This document shows positions 31,809 to 40,479 of a DNA stretch of 52,976 bases, in pieces. Source of the stretch: Pseudomonadota bacterium (GTDB taxonomy: Bacteria; Pseudomonadota; Gammaproteobacteria; Acidiferrobacterales; UBA6901); the NCBI GenBank assembly GCA_027364845.1, contig DAHXOO010000019.1:1-52976 (forward strand), given 5' to 3'. A program made the translations under genes and the position numbers. The number at the start of each line of letters is the position of its first letter. Position 1 is the stretch's first letter. The notes below the pieces were generated by a model. The model was not told the origin of the DNA. It worked only from the letters and a program-made list of their open reading frames with translations, and ran no database searches.

Positions 31809-32129
31809 TCACTCCCAGTCCGGGTCGACAAACAGTGCAAGCGCCGCGCCGACGGCCTCCTCTCTATGTTCCTGCGCCAGGCTGTGCAGCAGTTCGCCCC
31901 GCTTTTGGTAGCGGCGCTCCATCTCCGCCACCGCCAGTTTGGCACGCTCCTCGGCCTTGCCGAGAAAGGAACTGCGCATCTCCGGGATATGCGCTTCAGT
32001 GCGCTGCTCGGCGGCGCGCACCTCCGCGTGCGCCTGTTCGATCAGCCGTTCGCACTCGCGCGTGGCCCCGTCGACCAGGGTCTCGGCGCGTGCTTCCGCG
32101 TCGAGCAGCAGTTTCAGATCTTCTTCCAT
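31809..32129 (-). CDS. V/A-type ATPase subunit G/H (peripheral stalk)
   Basis: A 106-residue, highly charged helical protein with Ala/Glu/Arg heptad-like spacing, expected to form a coiled coil with subunit E. Weak family motifs, so the call leans on being first in the ATPase operon, where this subunit (NtpF/AhaH) normally stands. A GGCGGAG ribosome site precedes the ATG. Confidence 0.78.
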   Translation of the reverse strand: MEEDLKLLLDAEARAETLVDGATRECERLIEQAHAEVRAAEQRTEAHIPEMRSSFLGKAEERAKLAVAEMERRYQKRGELLHSLAQEHREEAVGAALALFVDPDWE

Positions 32130-32524
32130 CGCTCCGCCTCAACAGCCGTCCTGCTCAAGGTGGCATGACTGCACCGGTACCGAAGATCGTTCCGCTGGCA
32201 AGACCCAGCCCTGGACAACTCTCGGGCATGGAATCCGGAAAATGTGGCGAACAGCAACGATTCTGCTCGCCGCCATGGCGAGCACATGATCAGGCGCGGT
32301 AAACGGGTGGCGAAAACCAGCCCTGAACCTTGCACTGCGGGCGCTGACGTAACGCACCTGCGACAACTTCAGCGCTGCCATGCCAAAAAATGCCTCCATC
32401 GCGAATGCGCGCCACACGTCCAAGCCCTTCAGCTATCGTGCACCCAGGCATGAATCCCGGCGCAACGCGCTGTGACACCAATGACCCTGCGCCACACAAC
32501 ACTTTGAAGCATCGGCCCGACTGC
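32130..32524. other. Intergenic region between hynL and the V/A ATPase operon
   Basis: About 395 bases. It should hold the ATPase operon promoter near 32130 and the end of the hyn transcript near 32524. Short frames have no domain. No FNR-type palindrome and no strong terminator were seen, so read-through from hynL into the ATPase operon cannot be excluded. Confidence 0.45.
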
Positions 32525-34303
32525 CTACGTCACTTTCACCTGAATGAGCTCGGCGCCTTCCGGGTCGGTCACATGCACTGCACAGGCTATGCATGGATCG
32601 AAGCTATGAATGGTGCGTAGGATTTCCAGCGGCTGCTTGGCATCATACAGCTGCGTGCCTTTGAGCGATGCCTCATAGGGTCCTTCCTGACCGGATGCAT
32701 CGCGCGGCCCGGCATTCCAAGTTGTGGGGACCACCGCCTGGTAGTTGTCGATCTTTCCATCCTTGATCACCACCCAGTGCGCCAGAGCGCCACGCGGCGC
32801 CTCGGTATAGCCGACACCGCGCGCGGTTTTCGGCCAGGATGACGGCTCCCACAGCCTGTCGTTGAAGGTCCGGACATCTCCCGTTTTGATATTGGCAATA
32901 AGGCCGTCATACCAGCCCTGCATCGCGTCGACGATAACCTTTGACTCAAGAGTCCGCGCTGCGGTGCGTCCCAGCGTCGAATACAGCGCCTGGATCGGCA
33001 AGCCAAGCTTCTTCAGCGCGTAATTTGCAATCTCGCGCGTGGGCTCATGGCCACTGGCATAGAGCACCAGTACCCGTGCCAGCGGACCGACCTCCATCGG
33101 CTTGCCACGCCAGCGCGGAGACTTCATCCAGGAATAGCTCTGCTCGGTATCCAAATGCTCGTATGGTGGCTTCGGCCCTGTGTAGTGGAGAACGGTTTCA
33201 CCTTTGTACGGATGCAGACCCTTGTCCTTGCCGACGCTGTAGTCATACCAGGAGTGGGTAACGAATTCCTGGACCTGCGCAGGATCACTCAGGTCCACCG
33301 GGTGCAGTTTCGTCAGGTCGCGGTTAACGATGGCCGCTGGCGGAATCAGGAAGCTTTTTGGATCGTTCATGCCCTTCTGCGGGAATTCTCCGAAGGTCAA
33401 AAAGTTACCCACGCCTTCCCCACGCGTGAACCAGTCCTTATAAAAGCCCGCGATAGCAAGTGTGTCCGGAAGATATACCTGGTCCACAAACGTGCGCATC
33501 TGATGAATGACATTTTGCACCACCTCGAGCCCGACAATATTGACGGCAGTCGCTCCCGCGCCTGCCCCGCCGCTATATTGCTCAACCCCACTCTCCAGGT
33601 GTTCCGGATGCACGCTGATGGCGCATGGCGCGCCGCCCACCAGAAAATTCGGATGCGGATTCTTGCCGCCGAAAATGGCATGAAGCTTCACCACCTCCCT
33701 CTGCCATGCGAGCGCTTCGAGATAGTGACTGACCGCCATGAGGTTTGCCTCCGGCGGCAGCTTGTACCCAGGATTGCCCCAATAGCCATTGGCAAAGATC
33801 CCGAGCTGACCTGACTCGACGAAGTTCTTGAGCTTCTTCTGCTGATCGGAGAAGTAGCCAGGTGATGATTTGGGATAGCTACTGATGGACTGAGCAAGCT
33901 CCGACGTTTTTGCCGGATCAGCCTTGAGCGCCGACACCACGTCGACCCAGTCAAGCGCGTGCAGGTGGTAGAAATGCATCACGTGGTCGTGGACGAACTG
34001 CGCCGCAATCATGAGATTGCGGATCAGCTGGGCGTTCGGTGGAATTTCGTAATTGAGCGCGTTCTCCACCGTACGCACCGATGCGATGCCGTGAACCAGC
34101 GTGCATACCCCGCAGATGCGCTGGGCGAACGCCCAGGCGTCGCGTGGATCGCGCCCGCGCAGGATGATCTCTATGCCACGCACCATGGTGCCGGCGCTTG
34201 ACGCCTGGGTGATTGTGCCAGTGGCGTCGGTCTGAGCCTCGATGCGCAAATGGCCTTCGATACGGGTAATCGGGTCAACCACCACTATTTGACTTGCCAT
34301 CAT
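32525..34303 (-). CDS. hynL: Isp-type (group 1e) [NiFe] hydrogenase large subunit
   Basis: A 592-residue catalytic subunit, full length. L1 motif RICGVC gives C64 and C67; L2 motif DPCIACAVH gives C571 and C574. Fifteen residues (VTDPEGAELIQVKVT) follow the L2 His and should be removed by HynD after nickel insertion. The protein lacks a signal and is exported with the Tat-targeted small subunit. The gene order hynS-isp1-isp2-hynL matches the Thiocapsa and Allochromatium hyn operons. The second ATG (34300) has better spacing from GGAG than the first. Confidence 0.96.
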   Translation of the reverse strand: MMASQIVVVDPITRIEGHLRIEAQTDATGTITQASSAGTMVRGIEIILRGRDPRDAWAFAQRICGVCTLVHGIASVRTVENALNYEIPPNAQLIRNLMIAAQFVHDHVMHFYHLHALDWVDVVSALKADPAKTSELAQSISSYPKSSPGYFSDQQKKLKNFVESGQLGIFANGYWGNPGYKLPPEANLMAVSHYLEALAWQREVVKLHAIFGGKNPHPNFLVGGAPCAISVHPEHLESGVEQYSGGAGAGATAVNIVGLEVVQNVIHQMRTFVDQVYLPDTLAIAGFYKDWFTRGEGVGNFLTFGEFPQKGMNDPKSFLIPPAAIVNRDLTKLHPVDLSDPAQVQEFVTHSWYDYSVGKDKGLHPYKGETVLHYTGPKPPYEHLDTEQSYSWMKSPRWRGKPMEVGPLARVLVLYASGHEPTREIANYALKKLGLPIQALYSTLGRTAARTLESKVIVDAMQGWYDGLIANIKTGDVRTFNDRLWEPSSWPKTARGVGYTEAPRGALAHWVVIKDGKIDNYQAVVPTTWNAGPRDASGQEGPYEASLKGTQLYDAKQPLEILRTIHSFDPCIACAVHVTDPEGAELIQVKVT

Positions 34304-34370
34304 CTATCTCCAGAGGGCGGTTCGGATGCGGAAGGCTGCAGCCAGCCGCCCGGATCTTGGAGCCCGGCGG

Positions 34371-35726
34371 CTATTGCACGAGATTGTCCGCAACCAGCTC
34401 CAGCAGGCTGTGCGCGGTCTTGTCCCACTTGAAGTGCGCCTGACCATCGTCGAAAGTCAGGCGGCAGTTGGAGCAGCTCATCACCAACATCTCTGCGCCC
34501 GATTCGTCCACCTGCTTCATCTTGATCTGGAAGACCTTGTAGCGCAGGTCGTCCGCGCGATGAATGGTCACGACTCCGCCGCCGCCACCGCAACACCAGT
34601 TGACGTCCCCACTCGGGCTCATTTCGCGCAGCTCCACACCCAGCTTCCCCAGGACTTGGCGCGGCGCCTGCGTGGCCCCGCCGCGGCGTGCAATCTGGCA
34701 GGGATCATGGAATGTCACCGACTTCGGCAGATTCTTGACCTTGAGCCTGCCGTTACCGAGGTTTCTGGCAAGATACTCGGAGACGTGCAATACCTCGAAT
34801 GGCAGCGGCTTGCCGTACATGTTCGCGCCGTCCCAGCGCATGGCGCCGTACGCATGACCGCACTCTGGCAACAGCAGAAGCTTTGCCTTGCACTTGATGG
34901 CGGCATTGATGATTTTCATGCTGAGGTCTTTCTGCCACTGGGCGTTTCCGGAAAGCATACCGAAATTCGTCGCCTCATAGCCGTCGAGGCGGATGGTCCA
35001 TTTTTCGCCGAGCGCGTTCAGTACCCTGGCAGTGGCGACGATGGCCAGGGGATATTTCATGATCTCGACCGAAGACATGCTCACCAGTACATCCGCCACT
35101 TCCCTGTCCACGGAAATCTCCACTCCGTGCTCGTCGGACAGCCAGTCGATGCGATCCTTGAACACTTTGGGTGTGGCGCCGAGCGGGCTGCCCTCGCGCT
35201 CGGCACGCTCGGCGACTGCCCACAGTTCGTGTGGCACGAGCCCTGCCTGAAACATCCCATGACGCGCCTGCCCCACGAGATGGGCGATGTCGATACCCAT
35301 GGGGCAGATCAGAGTGCAGCGCCCACACATGGTGCAGGAGTCGTATATGAGCTCCTGCCATTGCTGCAGCTCGTCCACCGTGACCCGAGGTTTCAAATTA
35401 AACATGCGGTAAAAAAAGGCGAACGGTCCCGACTCACGCTTGTACGCCTGCTTGAACGGCTCCAGCTTGCGCACCGGAGTGTACCGAGGGTCATTTGTCT
35501 GAACATAGTAATGGCACGCTTCGGCGCACATGCCGCAGTGGATGCAGGATTCGAGATAGGCCGCCGAAGTCGCACCGAACTCGCGCACAAAGGCGCGCAT
35601 GGCGGCTTCCACGCGCCGGTCATCAGACATGTCGCCCTGCCGATCGTAACGCAGGGCGGGCTTCTTGACGGTCAGGCGCGTCCCTTCGATGTCCAGCGGA
35701 TGGAGCGTGTCGATGTCGGAACTCAT
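34371..35726 (-). CDS. isp2: Isp2: HdrD/DsrK-like iron-sulfur protein of the hydrogenase
   Basis: A 451-residue cytoplasmic protein from the ATG at 35726, which overlaps the isp1 stop (ATGA). Two N-terminal [4Fe-4S] sites: CIHCGMCAEAC (C61, C64, C67, C71) and CTMCGRCTLICP (C131, C134, C137, C141). Two C-terminal CCG-type segments follow (HDPCQIARRGG; WCCGGGGG with SCSNCRL), like heterodisulfide reductase subunit D. It is thought to take electrons from Isp1 to a cytoplasmic acceptor, or the reverse. A 474-codon opposite-strand frame is an artefact. Confidence 0.94.
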   Translation of the reverse strand: MSSDIDTLHPLDIEGTRLTVKKPALRYDRQGDMSDDRRVEAAMRAFVREFGATSAAYLESCIHCGMCAEACHYYVQTNDPRYTPVRKLEPFKQAYKRESGPFAFFYRMFNLKPRVTVDELQQWQELIYDSCTMCGRCTLICPMGIDIAHLVGQARHGMFQAGLVPHELWAVAERAEREGSPLGATPKVFKDRIDWLSDEHGVEISVDREVADVLVSMSSVEIMKYPLAIVATARVLNALGEKWTIRLDGYEATNFGMLSGNAQWQKDLSMKIINAAIKCKAKLLLLPECGHAYGAMRWDGANMYGKPLPFEVLHVSEYLARNLGNGRLKVKNLPKSVTFHDPCQIARRGGATQAPRQVLGKLGVELREMSPSGDVNWCCGGGGGVVTIHRADDLRYKVFQIKMKQVDESGAEMLVMSCSNCRLTFDDGQAHFKWDKTAHSLLELVADNLVQ

Positions 35727-36376
35727 GTGCTGGCCCCCCGGCGCCCATAGACCACACCGGTCTGACCACGCGCCAAAACAAACAGAACGGCATGCATGAG
35801 CTTGCCAAACGGAAACCAAATGAACAGCAGTTCGACGCTCAAAATATGCACCGCCAGCAGGTTCTCATAGCGCCCGCCGTAATGTGCCACCGCCAGCAGT
35901 CCGGTCACCAACGGCGCGATCGTCACCGCCCAGCTGAAATAGTCATCGAAGTTCGACAGCAGCTTCAGCACCGGATGGGTCAGACGGCGGATGAGAGCCA
36001 TTACCAGCGCGGCCAGGGTGACGACGGCGCTGAAGTAGATCACCGCGCCGGGCAGCCCGGGCCAGCTCACTCCCAGGAGGCTGCGTATAAGCAGGATATG
36101 CGGCACAAAGCCGAAGACGACGATAGCCAGGCCGACATGGAAAACATAGCTGATCGCCAAGCCGTAGGTGGTACGTGCCCGAAACTCCTTACGCGGCCAA
36201 GTACGGCGCACGATGGCCTGCAGCGCTCCCAGCGCCGCGCGGTGGGCGCGCGGCTCGGAATAATCGTGCACACGTCGCAACAGCAGGATGCCGAGCAGGC
36301 GCCACAGAACGCCGAACAGAAAGATCGCGAACGACCACTCCAGCGCCGGCCCGCGCGCGAAGTCGAGCAAGTTCAT
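35723..36376 (-). CDS. isp1: Isp1: haem b membrane subunit of the hydrogenase
   Basis: A 217-residue integral membrane protein with about five helices, starting MNLLDFARGPALEWSF at 36376, overlapping the hynS stop (ATGA). It is similar in layout to nitrate reductase gamma subunit NarI and DsrM. Candidate haem ligands are His residues in YVFHVGLA, FVPHILL, RLTHPVLK and the pair in AVHILS/LMHAVLF. It connects the periplasmic HynSL with Isp2. Confidence 0.93.
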   Translation of the reverse strand: MNLLDFARGPALEWSFAIFLFGVLWRLLGILLLRRVHDYSEPRAHRAALGALQAIVRRTWPRKEFRARTTYGLAISYVFHVGLAIVVFGFVPHILLIRSLLGVSWPGLPGAVIYFSAVVTLAALVMALIRRLTHPVLKLLSNFDDYFSWAVTIAPLVTGLLAVAHYGGRYENLLAVHILSVELLFIWFPFGKLMHAVLFVLARGQTGVVYGRRGAST

Positions 36377-37452
36377 GGCTGCTTCTCCTTCGGCTGTTTC
36401 TCGTTGTCGAGATGCGCCTGGCGGCGGCGCGAGACAACCGCCGCGCCGACTCCGATGGCGGCCCCGGCGACCGCGGCCACGCCCAGCACGGTGGCGCCAC
36501 TCCAGGTGCCGGTGGACAGCGCTTGATAGAAGCTGCCCTTGTCCCAGAAATCCGGTTCCGAACAGCCTAGGCAACCGTGCCCTGACTCAATCGGATAGCT
36601 CGTCCCCTGATTCCACTTTACCGTGGCGCAGGCGTTGTAGGTGACCGGACCCTTGCATCCGAGCTCATACAGGCACCAGCCGTTGCGCGCACCCTCGTCA
36701 TCGAAGGTCTTGGCGAACTTCCCCTGGTCGTAGAACGGCCGGCGATAGCACCGGTCATGGATGGTCTCGCCGAAGAACACCTTGGGACGGCCGAGGTGAT
36801 CCAGCTCCGGAATGCTGCCGAAGGTCAGGTAATGGGCCAGTACGCCGGTGATGACCTCGGGCACCGGAGGGCAGCCAGAGACGTTGACCACCGGCTTGTC
36901 CCTGACGATCTGGCTCACCGCAACAGCGCCGGTCGGATTGGGGTTGGCATGCGGAATACCGCCGAACGCGGCGCAGGTGCCGACCGACACCACCGCAGCC
37001 GCGCCTTTAGCGGCCTCGGTCAGGATATCCACCGCGCTTTCGCCTGCGATCGTACAGTAAACACCATCGTTCCCCACAGGAACCGCGCCATCCACGACAA
37101 GAAGGTATTTGCCCCAATTCTCCTTCATCGCCGTCTTGCGTGCTGCTTCCGCCGCGGTGCCGGCTGCCGCCTGCAGGGTTTCATAGTAGTCCAGCGACAT
37201 GGCATTGAAGATCAGGCTCTCCAACGTTGGCGAGAACGAGCGCGTCAACGATTCACCGCAGCCGGTGCATTCCTGATATGAAAGGTAAATGACTGAAGGA
37301 CGCCGGGCGCGGCTCAGTGCCGCCGCCATCACCGTGGCCATCCCCGGCGGCAGCGCCAGCACCGACGCAGTGGCCGCACAGAACTTCATGAATGCCCTGC
37401 GGGAGATGCCCTGCTTCCTTAGAGATTCCCCTAAAGAATCATCTTTCGACAT
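36373..37452 (-). CDS. hynS: Isp-type (group 1e) [NiFe] hydrogenase small subunit
   Basis: A 359-residue protein from the ATG at 37452, preceded by a near-perfect AAAGGAGGT. It has a Tat signal (SRRAFMKF, twin Arg at 18-19), so it is folded in the cytoplasm with HynL and exported. Cluster ligands: ECTGC (C62, C65), GTCAAFGG, GCPPVPE, then DRCYRR, NGWCLYELGC and SGHGCLGCSEPDFWD. Gly64 sits where oxygen-tolerant enzymes have an extra Cys, so a standard proximal cluster is expected. A C-terminal membrane helix (about 319-342) and basic tail anchor it. Confidence 0.96.
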   Translation of the reverse strand: MSKDDSLGESLRKQGISRRAFMKFCAATASVLALPPGMATVMAAALSRARRPSVIYLSYQECTGCGESLTRSFSPTLESLIFNAMSLDYYETLQAAAGTAAEAARKTAMKENWGKYLLVVDGAVPVGNDGVYCTIAGESAVDILTEAAKGAAAVVSVGTCAAFGGIPHANPNPTGAVAVSQIVRDKPVVNVSGCPPVPEVITGVLAHYLTFGSIPELDHLGRPKVFFGETIHDRCYRRPFYDQGKFAKTFDDEGARNGWCLYELGCKGPVTYNACATVKWNQGTSYPIESGHGCLGCSEPDFWDKGSFYQALSTGTWSGATVLGVAAVAGAAIGVGAAVVSRRRQAHLDNEKQPKEKQP

Positions 37453-37486
37453 CGGATACCTCCTTTGTTTCGATGCGCTGCGGCAT

Positions 37487-37906
37487 TCAACCGCCGAACG
37501 CTTGCAGTTGCGCGTGCAGCATTTCAAGCCCATCAGCAACGTCGTCCGGCGGTGTCTTGAGGATCTCGGGCATGTGCGTGATTTCGATGAACTCCGCCGC
37601 GACTTTCCCGTCTTCGTTGTGATGCGTCACCCACCACACCCCGCGCACGATTGTCTCGTACACCTGCGTCGAACCCAGGGCATGGATGACGGCACTCACC
37701 TCACCTTCCGCAAAAATCCTGCGCAAAACGTCGCGGTCGCCTGGCGCCATGGGCAGACCGCGCAGATCTATGGATCCGCAGGCCCCGATGTCCGCCAGTC
37801 TAGCCAGCATGGACTCGACCTCGTTCGCGATCGCCATAACCCTGCTGAATGCGCGCGCTGGCTCGGCGCCGACAACCCTGACCGGCACATCACTCAGCCG
37901 GCTCAT
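37487..37906 (-). CDS. HupH C-terminal-domain hydrogenase expression/formation protein
   Basis: A 139-residue protein whose second half has the HupH_C pattern: VIHALGSTQVYETIVRGVWWV, HHNEDGKVAAEFIEIT and PEILKTPPDD. Only one such domain is present, whereas HupH and HyaF are longer. HupH-type proteins aid processing or cluster assembly of the small subunit. The ATG at 37906 overlaps the hynD stop (ATGA), better than the GTG at 37912. It precedes hynS by 34 bases. Confidence 0.82.
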   Translation of the reverse strand: MSRLSDVPVRVVGAEPARAFSRVMAIANEVESMLARLADIGACGSIDLRGLPMAPGDRDVLRRIFAEGEVSAVIHALGSTQVYETIVRGVWWVTHHNEDGKVAAEFIEITHMPEILKTPPDDVADGLEMLHAQLQAFGG

Positions 37907-38373
37907 TGCCACGCCCCGGCAAGACCGATGACTTCGCCACAGGCCTGAGGAATCGCGCGCGCAACGGCATCACTGGGACAATCGGCCCAGTCCAGGAATT
38001 GGGGTTGTATTCCGACTAGGGCGCGATAGCGCGGCAGGCGTCCGGCTAGCAGGGCTATCGTCATCAGATCGAGCAGACTCACCTCATGAACACTTGCCTT
38101 GCGATTCGTACCGAGAAAACGGTCCATTTCCCCGCCGACGAATACCCGCAAAGTGCCAGGTGCTGCATGGAGCTCCGCGGCGTCGACGACAATGAGATTG
38201 TCAGCCTCTTCGATCGGACCGGCGAGCGTAAAACTAAGCGTGCCACCGTCGAGAAATTCGATGTCGGAGCGACCACCGTGCTGCTGCTGCATCCAGCGCA
38301 CGGCATGGACACCGACACCCTCATCGCCGAGCAGCGTGTTTCCCAGTCCGAGCACCAGCGTTTTTCTTGTCAT
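37903..38373 (-). CDS. hynD: Hydrogenase maturation protease HynD
   Basis: A 156-residue endopeptidase starting MTRKTLVLGLGN at 38373. Metal-binding residues: Glu in GNTLLGDEGVG (about residue 18), Asp in VVDAAEL (about residue 63), and His in VHEVSLLDL (about residue 94). These match HybD/HupD. It should cut HynL after the L2 His. It is the first gene of the leftward operon hynD-HupH_C-hynS-isp1-isp2-hynL, unusual in that the protease precedes the structural genes. The frame reaching 38550 runs through the promoter region and is rejected. Confidence 0.9.
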   Translation of the reverse strand: MTRKTLVLGLGNTLLGDEGVGVHAVRWMQQQHGGRSDIEFLDGGTLSFTLAGPIEEADNLIVVDAAELHAAPGTLRVFVGGEMDRFLGTNRKASVHEVSLLDLMTIALLAGRLPRYRALVGIQPQFLDWADCPSDAVARAIPQACGEVIGLAGAWQ

Positions 38374-38522
38374 TTTTCTCACATCGCACCGCGCGTCAGA
38401 ACTTGCCTGGTCCAAAACAACCGATTCACCATCGCCACCTCTCCCCGCCATGCGGCCGCACATCTTCTGGTTACGCCGCGTCAGGCTCTTGGCGTTCCCG
38501 AGCAAGCCTTCCGTTCCGAAAG

Positions 38523-38528
38523 ATGGTA
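38523..38528 (-). promoter_or_regulatory. Candidate -10 hexamer for hynD
   Basis: TACCAT on the minus strand (four of six matches to TATAAT), its centre 31 bases from the FNR-box centre, one base short of the ideal class II FNR spacing. Confidence 0.4.
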
Positions 38529-38549
38529 TTCCACTTTGAACGATGATCA

Positions 38550-38563
38550 TTGATGTAAATCAA
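38550..38563. promoter_or_regulatory. FNR/ANR-type binding site
   Basis: TTGATGTAAATCAA is an exact match to the FNR consensus TTGAT-N4-ATCAA. Because the site is symmetric it can serve both directions. FNR-family proteins with an intact iron-sulfur cluster bind such sites in the absence of oxygen, and hyn expression in Thiocapsa is described as FNR-dependent. Confidence 0.85.
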
Positions 38564-38585
38564 ATTTTGGGCGAATGCGCCGCAG

Positions 38586-38591
38586 TAGACT
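38586..38591 (+). promoter_or_regulatory. Candidate -10 hexamer for hypC
   Basis: TAGACT (four of six matches to TATAAT). Its centre is exactly 32 bases from the FNR-box centre, the spacing of a class II FNR-activated promoter (box at -41.5); a start near 38598 is predicted. Confidence 0.5.
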
Positions 38592-38676
38592 GCGGTCACA
38601 TGAACAGCGGCCCGGTAACCAACAGGCCGAGCGGATTTGGCGGTGCCACTCGCCGCGATTCGCCGCGGAGGGTGGA

Positions 38677-38904
38677 ATGTGCCTCGGGATACCCATGCAG
38701 ATCATTGAAATTAACGGTTACACTGCGCGCTGCGCCGCCAAGGGCGTCGAGCGCGAGGCCAGCTTGTTTCTGCTGCAGGATGAACAGCTCGCGCCGGGTG
38801 ACTTCGTGATAATTCACCTCGGATATGTCATACAGAAGATGACATCGCAGGAAGCGTACTCCGCGTGGGCGCTCTATGATCAGATACTGGCCGCCGATGC
38901 ATGA
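38677..38904 (+). CDS. hypC: Hydrogenase assembly chaperone HypC
   Basis: A 75-residue protein starting MCLGIPMQIIEI with GGAGGG upstream. The essential N-terminal Cys2 is present and length is normal. HypC, with HypD, carries the Fe(CN)2CO unit to the hydrogenase large subunit. First gene of the rightward hyp operon; its end overlaps hypA by 8 bases. Confidence 0.95.
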   Translation: MCLGIPMQIIEINGYTARCAAKGVEREASLFLLQDEQLAPGDFVIIHLGYVIQKMTSQEAYSAWALYDQILAADA

Positions 38905-39274
38905 ACTTTCGGTGTGCCAGGCACTGATCGCGCAGGTCGAGGCGGTGGCGGTGCAACATGGGGCAACAGCGGTGCGTAGCATCCGAATCTGCGTCGGACC
39001 GCTTTCCGGCGTCGATCCGGATCTGCTGCAACGGTCATACCCGCTTGTCCGGGCAGGCACCGTCGCAGATGCTGCTGTACTCGTTATTGAGCGTCTGCCG
39101 ATTCGTGTACGCTGCGAGCGCTGTGGCCTTGAGTCCGAGGCAACGCCAAACCGGCTAATCTGCACTCATTGCGGTGACTGGCATACCCGGCTGCTGAGCG
39201 GTGACGAAATGCTGCTGGCGAGTGTGGAACTGGAAGCAAACGACAACCGTCATGTTCCTACGGTATGGGCTTGA
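38897..39274 (+). CDS. hypA: Nickel insertion protein HypA
   Basis: A 125-residue metallochaperone. It begins MHELSVCQAL (Met1-His2-Glu3 bind nickel) and has the zinc site C73-C76 and C89-C92. With HypB it delivers nickel to the large subunit. Overlaps hypC and precedes hypB by 49 bases. The start at 38897 is fixed by the conserved MHE. Confidence 0.95.
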   Translation: MHELSVCQALIAQVEAVAVQHGATAVRSIRICVGPLSGVDPDLLQRSYPLVRAGTVADAAVLVIERLPIRVRCERCGLESEATPNRLICTHCGDWHTRLLSGDEMLLASVELEANDNRHVPTVWA

Positions 39275-39323
39275 ACGCTTTGTATCGGCATCAACTGAAT
39301 CGCAACCTTTCCGGAGATAACCC

Positions 39324-40187
39324 ATGTGTGACACCTGCGGATGCAACATTACACCCGGAAACGGGCATCTGGTGGCAAGTGGTGGAAAGCTGTCCCGGAC
39401 CGCGGACGGGAAGGCTGCGGTGACGATTCTCAGAAGCCTGCTGGACGAGAACGACCTGCAGGCACGCCACAACCGGGAACATTTTGACCAACATGGAGTT
39501 CTCGCCGTCAATCTCATGTCGTCGCCGGGCTCCGGCAAGACTGCACTGTTGGAAGCGACCATAGACTCGTTGCGCAATGAATTGCGGGTGGCCGTGATCG
39601 AAGGCGACCTCGAGACCGAAAACGACGCGCAACGCGTGCGCGCCAAGGGTGTGCCTGCGGTGCAAATCACAACCGGCAGCGCCTGCCACCTGGATGCGCA
39701 CATGGTGCACGATGCACTGCATCATCTGCCGCTCGACGGTATCGACATCGTTTTCATTGAGAACGTCGGTAACCTTGTGTGTCCGGCAAGCTTCGACCTC
39801 GGCCATCACCGCAATGTCACGCTTCTCTCGGTCACCGAAGGCGATGACAAACCCGCCAAGTATCCAGTAATGTTCCGCGCCGCTGATCTGATGCTGCTCA
39901 CCAAGATCGACCTGCTTGCAGTCCTCGACGATTTCGATCCGCAACGCGCCGAGGCCGCATTGCGAAATCTAGCCAGCGAGGCGCCTTCGATCCGGCTTTC
40001 GGCGCGCTCCCATATGGGCCTTGAAACCTGGACCACATGGCTGCGGCAAGAACTTCACGCTCAACGCCAACGTCTGGCGCAGCATAACAGCGCACGTCCG
40101 GCGATCCAGCCCGACGGCCGCCTCATGCACCACGGGACAACGTCTTTGGTGCATTCTAAATATGTATTTTCCCGGGCGAAACCCTGA
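39324..40187 (+). CDS. hypB: Nickel-binding GTPase HypB
   Basis: A 287-residue SIMIBI-class GTPase. The N-terminal MCDTCGCN (C2, C5, C7) is the high-affinity nickel motif, but the His-rich stretch found in some HypB is absent. The P-loop SSPGSGKT is at residues 66-73, and the second metal Cys lies in GNLVCPASFDLG. It couples GTP hydrolysis to nickel transfer. The roughly 40-residue C-terminal extension after the core is longer than usual. Confidence 0.95.
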   Translation: MCDTCGCNITPGNGHLVASGGKLSRTADGKAAVTILRSLLDENDLQARHNREHFDQHGVLAVNLMSSPGSGKTALLEATIDSLRNELRVAVIEGDLETENDAQRVRAKGVPAVQITTGSACHLDAHMVHDALHHLPLDGIDIVFIENVGNLVCPASFDLGHHRNVTLLSVTEGDDKPAKYPVMFRAADLMLLTKIDLLAVLDDFDPQRAEAALRNLASEAPSIRLSARSHMGLETWTTWLRQELHAQRQRLAQHNSARPAIQPDGRLMHHGTTSLVHSKYVFSRAKP

Positions 40188-40479
40188 ATCCCCCCCCGCG
40201 TCGCGGCATCGTTCATAACACCCAGTTCCGCGCCAGACCGCAGGCACCGCCCACTGATCAGCCGTCGTCGCATATGGTTCGATTCACTGCAGGCGGATCG
40301 GCTGGGTCGCCTTGACATAGCCCATCACAGCAGCAACACTGTGGCGCGCAGGCAATAGCCTGCCTGGGGCGGCCTGCATCAGAACTGCAGCCCGCAAGTC
40401 ACGTAGCACCTTCTATCTTCCTCATAAATGACTCCACCCGGCTGCCTTTCAGCCACTTTCCGTCGGAGCGAATGCGTGT

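Larger units (their letters stand above)
38374..38676. promoter_or_regulatory. Divergent promoter region between hynD and hypC
   Basis: About 300 bases separating the leftward hyn operon from the rightward hypCAB genes. It contains the FNR-type palindrome and candidate -10 hexamers on each side (listed separately). No gene is supported within it. Confidence 0.75.

Noticed and set aside
34326-35750. 474-codon plus-strand frame opposite isp2
   Set aside because: Antisense to a well-supported iron-sulfur protein; His/Gln/Arg-rich composition typical of shadow frames.
36373-37452. Oxygen-tolerant hydrogenase
   Set aside because: The extra cysteine next to the proximal cluster is a Gly (ECTGC), so the standard oxygen-sensitive cluster is expected.
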